Shown: piece after piece, positions 15,479 through 23,013 of the stretch | How the letters are laid out: each line of letters starts with the position of its first letter | Position numbering within the stretch: position 1 is the first letter of the stretch | NCBI RefSeq assembly: GCF_003719305.1 | Contig: NZ_RARC01000005.1 | Coordinates: 213,167-277,166, forward strand | Direction of reading: 5' to 3' | DNA length: 64,000 nt | Source: Mycolicibacterium stellerae | Lineage (GTDB): Bacteria > Actinomycetota > Actinomycetes > Mycobacteriales > Mycobacteriaceae | The notes under the pieces: model-generated | Seen by the model: only the letters and a program-made list of their open reading frames with translations | What the model was told of the DNA's origin: nothing | Database searches by the model: none | Program-made: the position numbers and the translations under genes

Positions 15479-16369
15479 CTACGGAGGAGTCTCCGGCTGC
15501 CCGTCTGTCGACTCCCGGGCGGACAGCAGCAGTGCGACGACGACGAGTGCGATGCCGACGATTTCCAGGATCGTCGGCGTCTGTCGCAGCATCACGAGGC
15601 CGATCAGCGTCGCCGTCACCGGCAGGAGGGCCAGCAGCAACGCGAACTTGGCGCTGCCGATCTGGACGAAGACGAGTTGATCCAGCGCGTAGGGGATGGC
15701 GGTGGACAGCAGCCCGATGCAGAGGCCGAGCAGCCACGTCCGGGAGTCGGCGAAAACCGACGCGTCGATGTGCGCCTGGGGGGCGAGGATGGCGGGCGCG
15801 AGGATGACCGCAGCCAATGCCATCCCGACAGCCAGCGAATCGAGTCCGTCGCCGGTGTCGGCGACCCGCTTGCCGAGCAGGATGTAGCCGGCCCACATCG
15901 CCGCCGACACCAGCGCGAAAAGCACGCCGATCAGGTTGGCGTCGAACTCCACCCCCGCCAGCAGCAGAACACCGGCGCAGGCCAGCCCGACGGCGGCGAA
16001 GTCACGTCGTCGCCGTGAGCCGAGTGCCGCCACCGCTGTCGGGCCGAGAAACTCGATCGCGACCGCGGTGCCGAGCGGGATCCGCGAGATCGCCTCGTAG
16101 ATGGCGATGTTCATCGCGATGGTCACCAGCCCGAACATCAACGCGACACCGGCTTGTCTGCGGTTCCATCGACGACGCCACGGCCGCCGCCACGCGAGCA
16201 ACGCGACCGCTGCGGCGGCCGCGCGCAGCCAGGCGACCGTTGCCGGCTCGGTCGTCTCGAACAGGAAGACACCGATGGCGGCGCCGACGTACTGAGAGAT
16301 GGCCCCGACCACGAAGACGATCGGGATCGACCATCCCGGCAGCAGCGATTGAGATCGGATGAGTGGCAA
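15479..16369 (-). CDS. EamA/DMT family transporter (RhtA-like)
   Basis: 296-aa inner-membrane protein with ten predicted helices in two EamA repeats. AVAIEFLGPTAVAAL and the second-repeat PYALDQLVFVQIGSAKFALLLALLPVTATLIG match the RhtA threonine/homoserine exporter branch. It likely exports amino acids or related metabolites. The only in-frame start is TTG 16369, with no convincing ribosome site. It is divergent from the LigD-type polymerase with 28 bases between starts. Confidence 0.85.
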   Translation of the reverse strand: MPLIRSQSLLPGWSIPIVFVVGAISQYVGAAIGVFLFETTEPATVAWLRAAAAAVALLAWRRPWRRRWNRRQAGVALMFGLVTIAMNIAIYEAISRIPLGTAVAIEFLGPTAVAALGSRRRRDFAAVGLACAGVLLLAGVEFDANLIGVLFALVSAAMWAGYILLGKRVADTGDGLDSLAVGMALAAVILAPAILAPQAHIDASVFADSRTWLLGLCIGLLSTAIPYALDQLVFVQIGSAKFALLLALLPVTATLIGLVMLRQTPTILEIVGIALVVVALLLSARESTDGQPETPP

Positions 16370-16385
16370 CCATACTTCGTCGGCC

Positions 16386-16391
16386 TAGGGT
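16386..16391 (+). promoter_or_regulatory. -10 element of a leaderless promoter (polymerase gene)
   Basis: TAGGGT (a TANNNT -10) ends exactly six bases before the GTG at 16398, so transcription would begin at or next to the start codon. There is no ribosome-binding site, as expected for the leaderless mRNAs common in mycobacteria. Confidence 0.5.
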
Positions 16392-16397
16392 GGATTT

Positions 16398-17354
16398 GTG
16401 AGCACCGACGGCGAGCGCGACGGGGTGAAACTCACCAATCTCGACGAACCGCTGAGCCCGGACGCGCGTGCCACCAAGCGTGACCTGGTGGACTACCTCG
16501 ACGCCGTCGCCGACCGGATGCTGCCGGGGCTGGCCGGCCGGCCGCTCACCGTGCTTCGAATCCTGCGCGGGCAGGCGCCGTTCATGCAGAAAAACGTGCC
16601 GAAGTACACCCCGGACTGGGTGAAGACCGTCCCCATCTGGGCCGAGGCGTCGAAGCGGGAGGTGCACTACGCGTTGTGCGACGATCGCCGCACCTTGCTG
16701 TGGTTCGCCAACCAGCGCGCGGTCGAGTACCACCCCACGCTGGGGCTTGCCGACAACATCTATCGGCCCACACATATGGTTCTCGATCTCGACCCGCCCG
16801 GCGACGACGACTTCGGCGCCGTGGTGGCCGTCGCGCATCTGGTCCGTCAGGCACTGGCCGATACCGGCCTATCGGGGGCGGTGAAGACGAGCGGCGCGAA
16901 GGGAATTCACGTCTTCGTGCCCATCGATGACTCCGCGCCCGTCGACGATGTGGCCGCGGCAACCCGGGCGGTCGCGGCGAGAGCGGAGGCGCTCGACCCC
17001 ACCGTGGCCACGACCGCGTTCATCGTCGACGACCGTGGCGGCAAGGTGTTCGTGGACTCCACCCGCGCAGGCGGGGCCACCGTCGCGGCCGCCTACAGTC
17101 CGCGCCTTCGACCCGGCGTGCCGGTCTCATTTCCTCTTGACTGGTCGGACTTGGATGCCGTCAACCCCGCCGACTTCACCGTGCATTCGGCGATCGATGC
17201 GCTGGGCGGGCGTGATCCCTGGGCGGAGTCAATGCCCGAACCACAAAGACTGCCAACCGGTTTGATCGAGCAGGGCCACACCATCCCCGTCGCCCGGGTG
17301 GCCGCTATGCACGAAGGCAAGCGCCGCGCCCGCGCCCGGCGTCGTGAGGGGTGA
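16398..17354 (+). CDS. Stand-alone LigD-type primase-polymerase (PolD)
   Basis: 318-aa archaeo-eukaryotic primase-fold polymerase like the LigD polymerase domain, without ligase or nuclease. Visible motifs: the metal-binding pair LDLDPP (about residues 130-135), KTSGAKGIHVFVP (nucleotide contacts) and the third-Asp region GKVFVDSTR. Such stand-alone enzymes (mycobacterial PolD1/PolD2) add nucleotides, preferring ribonucleotides, during break repair. The basic tail (GKRRARARRREG) may aid DNA binding. GTG start, leaderless. No ku or ligase gene lies in the window. Confidence 0.9.
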   Translation: MSTDGERDGVKLTNLDEPLSPDARATKRDLVDYLDAVADRMLPGLAGRPLTVLRILRGQAPFMQKNVPKYTPDWVKTVPIWAEASKREVHYALCDDRRTLLWFANQRAVEYHPTLGLADNIYRPTHMVLDLDPPGDDDFGAVVAVAHLVRQALADTGLSGAVKTSGAKGIHVFVPIDDSAPVDDVAAATRAVAARAEALDPTVATTAFIVDDRGGKVFVDSTRAGGATVAAAYSPRLRPGVPVSFPLDWSDLDAVNPADFTVHSAIDALGGRDPWAESMPEPQRLPTGLIEQGHTIPVARVAAMHEGKRRARARRREG

Positions 17355-17519
17355 CACCGGACGCCCTCGCCTGATCTCGGACGCCGCGCCGAAGTTTTGA
17401 CCGTTGGTGTGCCCGCCTCGCAGCGACATATTCGCTGTAATCGAAACCCTTTCGGTGCCAGCGAAAAATTCGCTCGAAGCCGGGCATTGGGGACCGCGGC
17501 CCATCGAGAGCAACACCGG

Positions 17520-18683
17520 TTACCCACCGACCTCCAGCGAAACGACGGTGATGTCGGGCGGCGCACCGACCCGTACGGGCGGGCCCCAGAGGCCGGCGCC
17601 CCGGGTGACATACAGCTGGGTCCCCTCCACGGTCGATAGCCCGGCCAGCGAGGGTTGCACGGCGCGGACGATGTAGTGAAACGGCCACATCTGGCCACCG
17701 TGGGTGTGGCCGGACAGCTGGAGATCCACGCCACGCGCGGAGGCCTCGGTCACCTGAACCGGTTGATGGGCAAGCAGAATCGTCGGTCGCGACGCGTCCA
17801 CCCCGGACAGAGCGCGGTCGAAGTCGGGTGGGTCTGACCGCTGCTCACCGGCGACATCGTTGACGCCGGCCAGAACGAATGCCGCTGCGCCGCGCCGGAT
17901 CGCCGTGTTCTCGTTTTGCAGCGGCTGCACGCCGAGCCGCTCCAGCTCATGTAGCCACGACGCCGTGTCATCGAGGAAATACTCGTGGTTGCCGGTGACG
18001 AAGAAGGAACCTTCCCGAGACACCAAGTCCTGCAACGGTTCCGCCGCGGAGCCGAGCTCCTCGACCGTTCCGTCCACCAGGTCGCCGACGATCGCGACGA
18101 GATCCGGCTCGGTCTCGTTGATCATCGCGACGATGCGTTCGGTGTGTGCACGCCCCGCCAACGGGCCGAGATGGATGTCGGACACCAGGGCAATGCGGAA
18201 ACCGTCGAAAGTCGGATCGAGCCGGCGCAGTCGCACCGGGACCCGAAGCAGGTCGGGTGGACCGAGCGCTTTGGCCATGCCGAAACCGACCAGGCCCACA
18301 GCCGCAACGCCCGTCGCGGCCGCGGTTGTCCTGGCGAGGAACACCCGCCGGTTCATCGAGGGTTCGTCCGGCTCGGTCACGTCCGGCCGGCGGCGCTTCA
18401 CCCAGCGGCGCAACGCAATACGGACCGGTTCTGTCACCAGCAGCGTGAGAAACAGATAGGCGATCAGACCAAACCAGACATACCCGGACCACGCGAGCCA
18501 CGCCGGCTCCCGCCAACCGAGAACTCTCGGCAAAAGCAGCGTCGCCAATAGCAGCAGCAGCAGGGCCACGAGAACACCGGTGAGCACCCATCGCGCGCGG
18601 CCCATGGTCGTGTCCTTGATCAGCCGCTTCCACACGTACAGGTGCATCAGTCCGAGGACCGTGCCCAGGATGGCGATGAACAT
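17520..18683 (-). CDS. Membrane-anchored calcineurin-like metallophosphoesterase (copy 1)
   Basis: 387 aa. Three or four N-terminal membrane helices, an RR-containing segment followed by a further hydrophobic helix (MNRRVFLARTTAAATGVAAVGLVGFG), then a YkuE-type phosphoesterase domain. Metal-ligand motifs: SDIHLG, GDLVDG, GNHEY, LAHQP and SGHTHGG. Likely substrates are phospho- or pyrophospho-esters of envelope lipids. Starts 3 bases after the lipoprotein stop on the same strand, so translationally coupled. A paralog with the same architecture lies at 30443-31657. Confidence 0.9.
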   Translation of the reverse strand: MFIAILGTVLGLMHLYVWKRLIKDTTMGRARWVLTGVLVALLLLLLATLLLPRVLGWREPAWLAWSGYVWFGLIAYLFLTLLVTEPVRIALRRWVKRRRPDVTEPDEPSMNRRVFLARTTAAATGVAAVGLVGFGMAKALGPPDLLRVPVRLRRLDPTFDGFRIALVSDIHLGPLAGRAHTERIVAMINETEPDLVAIVGDLVDGTVEELGSAAEPLQDLVSREGSFFVTGNHEYFLDDTASWLHELERLGVQPLQNENTAIRRGAAAFVLAGVNDVAGEQRSDPPDFDRALSGVDASRPTILLAHQPVQVTEASARGVDLQLSGHTHGGQMWPFHYIVRAVQPSLAGLSTVEGTQLYVTRGAGLWGPPVRVGAPPDITVVSLEVGG

Positions 18684-18686
18684 GCG

Positions 18687-19874
18687 TCAGCAGGTGAGCG
18701 GCGGTAGTGCGTCCACGCGGAGAACGCCTGCGCTGGTAGGGGGCTCCTTCATCGTCGCCCCAATGCCAACCGCGATGGTGCCGCCGTCCGCGCCGCCGAC
18801 CGACGGGCGAAGATAGGTGAGTGCGCCAGACCGCGTGTCGATGACGGTGGCAAAGGTGTCGAAATTATCGCCGGGGCGTCCTCGCTCGATCACCACATAC
18901 GGTCCGACGACTGAAAGCGGCAGCGCCTGAAACCTTCCCGGCGGCGTATTCCCAGTGATGTGCACCAGGCCGGAGTTCGGTGACCAGTACGCGAGTCCCG
19001 GCTCACCCTGGTCCCTTCCGGTGGACCACGCGTAGGCGTTGCCGTCGGTCACGAGCGTCATCTGATCCCGGCCGGTGCCCACCGCCCCTGCGACCGCGGG
19101 CGGTAATGCGTCGGGAATCTTGAGTTCGGCCCTCGCGCCGGTGTTCTGATCCCACGCGACGTCCCAGGCCAGGCCCGCTGCAGTGGTCCGCACGTTGCGC
19201 ATGTCGCCGGATGCCACATCGGTCACCGCACCGGTGTTGAGGTCGTAGGACTGAATCCTCCCGGCGTCGCCTGCGAAGGTGTCCCTCGTGATCCAGTACA
19301 CCTTGCCGCCGAACAGGGTGACCGAATCGATCGTCTTCCCCCCGGACGTGCGGTCCTCGGCGGGGCTGTCCACGACGGTCCTGGTCGCGCCGCCCTGCCG
19401 GTCGACCACATCGATACGCATGATCGTGGGAATGATGCCGTTGGCGCCGCGCGGCGAGTACTCGACGCCGACGACGACCCAACGATCGTCGAGCGCCACC
19501 GCCCCGATCGAATTCCGGTTGGGCTCGGGTACCGCATAGATCTCGTTGACGGACTTGTCGGAATCAATCAGCAAGAGGTCGCGGGTGTCGCCGTTGTCGC
19601 GTGACACGGCGACCTCGCCACGCCGACCGACGGCCATCGGCACATTCGAGATGCCGCCGGTCTTGACGGCGCTCGCGTCGATTGCCTTCTGCCAGGCTGC
19701 GGGGACCTCCGTCACGCAGGATGGCCGGGTGCTCGGTTGAGGCGCGGCGACCGTCGTCGTCATATCGGTGACCGCCCGATCAGAGCCGGACCCGTCGGAA
19801 CACGCAGCGGCGGCGACCGTCAGAGCCGCCATCGCGACGGCGCCGACGCCTGTGCGTACCGCAACGACGACCAC
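18687..19874 (-). CDS. Secreted lipoprotein, beta-propeller-like, function unknown
   Basis: 395 aa with signal peptide and lipobox (VAAAAC, Cys about residue 25). The rest is beta-rich with repeated short blades (VALDDRWVVVGVEY, LFGGKVYWITRD, GLAWDVAWD, LVTDGNAYAWS), suggesting a propeller-like fold. GTG start at 19874. It is the upstream partner of the metallophosphoesterase (3-base gap), hinting at a joint envelope function. No family recognised. Confidence 0.75.
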   Translation of the reverse strand: MVVVAVRTGVGAVAMAALTVAAAACSDGSGSDRAVTDMTTTVAAPQPSTRPSCVTEVPAAWQKAIDASAVKTGGISNVPMAVGRRGEVAVSRDNGDTRDLLLIDSDKSVNEIYAVPEPNRNSIGAVALDDRWVVVGVEYSPRGANGIIPTIMRIDVVDRQGGATRTVVDSPAEDRTSGGKTIDSVTLFGGKVYWITRDTFAGDAGRIQSYDLNTGAVTDVASGDMRNVRTTAAGLAWDVAWDQNTGARAELKIPDALPPAVAGAVGTGRDQMTLVTDGNAYAWSTGRDQGEPGLAYWSPNSGLVHITGNTPPGRFQALPLSVVGPYVVIERGRPGDNFDTFATVIDTRSGALTYLRPSVGGADGGTIAVGIGATMKEPPTSAGVLRVDALPPLTC

Positions 19875-19925
19875 ATCCGGACACTAGCGCGTCGTGGCGG
19901 AAAACCTCAGCGCAAGCGGTGCCCG

Positions 19926-20312
19926 TCAGCCGCCCGACGGTGGCGCGGGCGCCAGCGACGCGCACGCCTGCTGCGCGTTGTCCCATGTCTGCTGATCGAC
20001 CCCCGGCGGTGCGGGCATGGCGCCTCCGCCGGCTGGCGGGCCTCCCGGCGGTACAGCACCGTCGGGTGGCGGGCCGACGGGACCTCCCGGGCCGCCTCCG
20101 GGCGGAGCGGGCACTCCGTTGTCGGTCATGCATTTCATGAACGCATCGGGGTCGCCGGGGGTTTGCGCCGACGATGACGACGCCGCCGACGTCGACGGCG
20201 CCGCCGTGGTTTGGTCGCCGGTCGAGGCGCCTGATGAGCAGGCCACCACGGCCGACATCAGCGCCGCACCTGCGGCCGCGACGGCGGCCGTGCGGATTTC
20301 ATAGCGGATCAC
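19926..20312 (-). CDS. Small Pro/Gly-rich lipoprotein
   Basis: 128 aa. Signal peptide and lipobox (VVACSS, Cys about residue 25), a Ser/Thr linker, then a segment with Cys (KCMTDNGVPAPP), a Pro/Gly-rich run and a C-terminal motif GVDQQTWDNAQQAC. The two cysteines flanking the Pro/Gly run could pair. AGGAG lies five bases before GTG 20312. It resembles small mycobacterial lipoproteins of unknown role. Confidence 0.75.
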   Translation of the reverse strand: MIRYEIRTAAVAAAGAALMSAVVACSSGASTGDQTTAAPSTSAASSSSAQTPGDPDAFMKCMTDNGVPAPPGGGPGGPVGPPPDGAVPPGGPPAGGGAMPAPPGVDQQTWDNAQQACASLAPAPPSGG

Positions 20313-20509
20313 GTTGTCTCCTGATGGATCGAAGGTGCCCGTTACGGTATGAGGCGTTGATGGGCGGCGACTTTCCGCCGACTATGCGCCAGCTATGACC
20401 GCGGGCAACTCCCCGCAATCCGTTTCGTTTGGTTGTTCCGCGGTAATTCCGAGCCCACGTAGCCGCGAAGGCTCCATTCGAGCGGCTACCCCGATAGAAA
20501 GGACCGAGC

Positions 20510-20752
20510 ATGGCGCTCAACGACGACGACATCACCACAGCGGGCGGCGGAGGAGAGGGAACTGCCGACGGCGGCTCCAACCCCGAAGGCCACGACGGCG
20601 GAGCCGACGGAACCGCAGCCGAAGGCCCGGCCGACGGCGGCTCGAATCCCGAAGGCCACGACGGCGGAGCCGACGGAACCGCAGGCGAAGGCCCGGCCGA
20701 TGGGGGCTCGAATCCCGAAGGACATGACGGCGGGGCCGACGGTACGGCCTGA
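20510..20752 (+). CDS. Small repeat peptide, possible modified-peptide precursor
   Basis: 80 aa with AAAGGA upstream of ATG. After a ~20-residue leader (MALNDDDITTAGGGGEGTAD) it consists of a 22-residue unit present 2.7 times: GGSNPEGHDGGADGTA plus a short xEGPAD spacer. Composition is nearly only G, A, D, E, N, P, S, T and H, with no aromatic, Cys, Lys or Arg and no signal peptide. The stop is 9 bases before a JmjC/cupin oxygenase, and a ferredoxin-like gene follows. The identical core repeats, each with one Asn, one His and Asp residues, look like multi-copy substrates for the oxygenase. This role is inferred. Confidence 0.75.
   Translation: MALNDDDITTAGGGGEGTADGGSNPEGHDGGADGTAAEGPADGGSNPEGHDGGADGTAGEGPADGGSNPEGHDGGADGTA
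20570..20749 (+). repeat. 66-bp in-frame tandem repeat, 2.7 copies
   Basis: Units 20570-20635, 20636-20701 and a partial 20702-20749. They are almost identical at protein level and differ by a few mostly synonymous bases (GGCTCCAACCCC versus GGCTCGAATCCC), so the repeat is old enough to have drifted while the protein sequence was kept. Confidence 0.9.
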
Positions 20753-20761
20753 CCGCATTCC

Positions 20762-21967
20762 GTGCTGAGCCGCTTCATCGCAACCGACCCCCAGACATTC
20801 GCCACCGAGTACTGGGGTCGTAGACCGCTGCTCAGCCCGTCAGCCGCACTCCCCCGCGATTTCGGCGACCTGCTCTCGCCCGACACGGTCGACGAGTTGA
20901 TCGCCGAGCGCGGGGTGCGTGCGCCGTTCATCCGGTTGGCCAACGAAGGCGACGTCTTGGCCAAGGACTGCTACCTCGGTCCCGCCGGATTCGGCGCGGA
21001 GATGGGTGACCAGGTGGACTCGGCCAAGGTGCTGGCCCAGTTCGCCGCCGGGGCAACGATTGTCCTGCAGGGCCTGCACCGGCTTTGGCCGCCTGTCATC
21101 GACTTCGTCCGGCAGGCAGTCGACGAACTGGGTCATCCGGTGCAGGCGAACGCCTACATCACGCCGCCCACCAGTCGCGGCTTCGACCCGCACTACGACG
21201 TCCACGACGTCTTCGTCCTGCAGGCGTCCGGGCAGAAGCGCTGGATCGTCCACGAACCCGTCCACGTCCACCCGCTGCCGTCGCAACCGTGGACGCAACA
21301 CCGGGCCGCGATCGCGAACCGGGTGACCGACGACCCGGTCATAGACACCGTGCTCTCGGAGGGCGACGCGCTGTATCTGCCACGTGGCTGGATCCATTCG
21401 GCGCAGGCGCTGGAAACCACCTCGATCCATCTGACGGTCGGTGTCTCTCCGCTGACCGCTGTCGACGTGGCAAGGACGGTGATCGACGAGTTGGGGACCT
21501 CTGCCGCGTTCAGGGAGTCGCTGCCGATGGGCGCCGACCCGACCGATCGGGATGAGATCATCGCGGCGGTGAGCAAGGTGATGGCCGAAATGGTCGAGAC
21601 GTTGCGCGACGACGCGTCCACGCTGAGCGCCGGCGCGGCATCGCGGTTGGTGCGGCGGCACGCTGACCGGACACGACCCGTCGCGATCCGGCCGCTGGCG
21701 TCGCTTCTCGCAGGCGAACGGGCAGATACGACGCGGGTTCGGTGGCGCCATGGACTGGTCGCCACGATCGACCATTCGGGTGGACGTGTTGTGCTGCGGT
21801 TGCCGGACAAGGTGCTGACGCTTCCGATGTCGTGTGCGGATGCCGTCGCGGCGCTACACCATGGGCGGGTGGCCGACGCCGATAGCTTGCCGGGACTCGA
21901 CCACGCCGACGGGACCGTGCTGATCCGCAGGCTGCTGCGAGAAGCTGTCGTCGTGCCGGTCAACTGA
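20762..21967 (+). CDS. JmjC/cupin 2-oxoglutarate Fe(II) oxygenase
   Basis: 401-aa Cupin_4/JmjC protein of the ribosomal-oxygenase-like family (YcfD/MINA). Iron ligands are visible: H144-x-D146 (FDPHYDVHDVF) and distal H212 (GDALYLPRGWIHSA). The N-terminal FATEYWGRRPLL and TPPTSRGFDPHYD are family signatures; a C-terminal winged-helix-like region follows. Family members hydroxylate Arg, His, Asn or Asp side chains. GTG start 9 bases after the repeat-peptide stop, and its own stop overlaps the next ATG by one base: tight coupling of all three genes. The neighbouring repeat peptide is the obvious candidate substrate. Confidence 0.9.
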   Translation: MLSRFIATDPQTFATEYWGRRPLLSPSAALPRDFGDLLSPDTVDELIAERGVRAPFIRLANEGDVLAKDCYLGPAGFGAEMGDQVDSAKVLAQFAAGATIVLQGLHRLWPPVIDFVRQAVDELGHPVQANAYITPPTSRGFDPHYDVHDVFVLQASGQKRWIVHEPVHVHPLPSQPWTQHRAAIANRVTDDPVIDTVLSEGDALYLPRGWIHSAQALETTSIHLTVGVSPLTAVDVARTVIDELGTSAAFRESLPMGADPTDRDEIIAAVSKVMAEMVETLRDDASTLSAGAASRLVRRHADRTRPVAIRPLASLLAGERADTTRVRWRHGLVATIDHSGGRVVLRLPDKVLTLPMSCADAVAALHHGRVADADSLPGLDHADGTVLIRRLLREAVVVPVN

Positions 21968-22854
21968 TGACGGCTGCGGGAAGGGTGCCGTGCAGCGACC
22001 AGTCGCTGTCGCGTGCCGATCCGATTTACGGCACCGCCTCGGCTGGCTTCTCCTGGGTTCTGCTCGAATTGCCTGGGGCTTGGGGCCATTCGGCGTTTCT
22101 CAATTCTCCGAACATCATCGATCCCCAACTCGGCCGCGCCATCGTCGGCCGTTTCGAGAAGGCGAAGATGCGGATCGCGGCGATTCGCCGTCACGGTCGG
22201 CGGTCGACCACACCGCGATGGCGTTGGTTCATTGCGCATTCCGAACCGGGTAGCGAAGCGCTGTACGGCGGCGAGGTCAGCAACCCCCGCGAATATCTTG
22301 ATCTCGCTCTCGATGGAGGCGACGGGTCGCCGTCGACCGATCCCGTCGTGGCGGTCTGCGCACATGGCAAACACGATCAGTGCTGTGCCGTGCGAGGCCG
22401 CAGCGCCTGCAAGACGATCGCGGAGCAGTACCCCGAATACACTTGGGAGTGTTCACATTTGGGTGGTGATCGGTTCGCCGCGACGATGCTGGTGCTGCCG
22501 GAGGGACTGTGCTACGGGCGGGTCGACTCGACCGACTCGGCGGGGCTGGTTCGCCTGTATCTCGAGGGGCGAATCGACAACCGGTATCTCCGCGGGCGAA
22601 CCTCGCTACCGCATGCCGTGCAGGCCGCCCAGTACTTCGCACGCGAGGCCTACGGCGACGACCGCATCGCGAGCCTGTCACCGCTGGCTGTCGAGCGGGG
22701 AGAGGGCATTATCCGCGTGGTGCTGCGCGGCGACCCCGGCGAGATCGAGGTTGTTCTGACCGAGGAGATGACCGAGCCGTTACTGTCGCAATGTGACGCA
22801 CGAGTCGAAGGCAGCGTCCGGGTTTTCGTGCTGAACTCGATAAGAGCCGCGTAG
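21967..22854 (+). CDS. Sucrase/ferredoxin-like family protein
   Basis: 295 aa. The family signature is present: CAHGKHDQCCAVRGRSAC ... WECSHLGGDRFAATMLVLPEGLCYGRV, a thioredoxin-like fold with Cys/His residues thought to hold a [2Fe-2S] cluster. The N-terminal half has GFSWVLLELPGAWGH, also typical. Overlaps the oxygenase stop by one base. It could deliver electrons to reactivate the iron enzyme or act in a further modification step; both are inference. Confidence 0.85.
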   Translation: MTAAGRVPCSDQSLSRADPIYGTASAGFSWVLLELPGAWGHSAFLNSPNIIDPQLGRAIVGRFEKAKMRIAAIRRHGRRSTTPRWRWFIAHSEPGSEALYGGEVSNPREYLDLALDGGDGSPSTDPVVAVCAHGKHDQCCAVRGRSACKTIAEQYPEYTWECSHLGGDRFAATMLVLPEGLCYGRVDSTDSAGLVRLYLEGRIDNRYLRGRTSLPHAVQAAQYFAREAYGDDRIASLSPLAVERGEGIIRVVLRGDPGEIEVVLTEEMTEPLLSQCDARVEGSVRVFVLNSIRAA

Positions 22855-22871
22855 GACCGGCCCGACAGAAA

Positions 22872-22893
22872 GGAAGGGATCGATTTCCCTTCC
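22872..22893 (+). terminator. Hairpin after the three-gene unit
   Basis: GGAAGGGA (22872-22879) pairs with TCCCTTCC (22886-22893) around a 6-base loop, 18 bases past the stop codon. There is no T-run directly after it, so it is a moderate terminator candidate. Confidence 0.5.
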
Positions 22894-22915
22894 ACTTTCA
22901 ATCTATATCGCACTA

Positions 22916-22935
22916 GGGGACTTGCGGCAAGGCCC
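22916..22935 (+). promoter_or_regulatory. Rifamycin-associated element (RAE) upstream of helD
   Basis: GGGGACTTGCGGCAAGGCCC differs from the known RAE inverted repeat (GGGGCTTGCGGCAAGGCCC) by one inserted A. It sits 78 bases before the helD start and directly after a TATATC -10-like hexamer near 22905-22910. RAEs are found at rifamycin-induced resistance genes of actinobacteria, including helR. The match was made from memory of the consensus. Confidence 0.75.
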
Positions 22936-23013
22936 GGGTGATGGCTCACAATCGTCCCTTACCTGCGGCCGCAGGCCCAGGCACAGGCGAAGACGCGCGG
23001 CATATGGGGGCAT

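Noticed and set aside
15444..15896. Upstream extension of the membrane-anchored hypothetical protein
   Set aside because: It overlaps the DMT transporter gene in another frame and lacks a plausible start.
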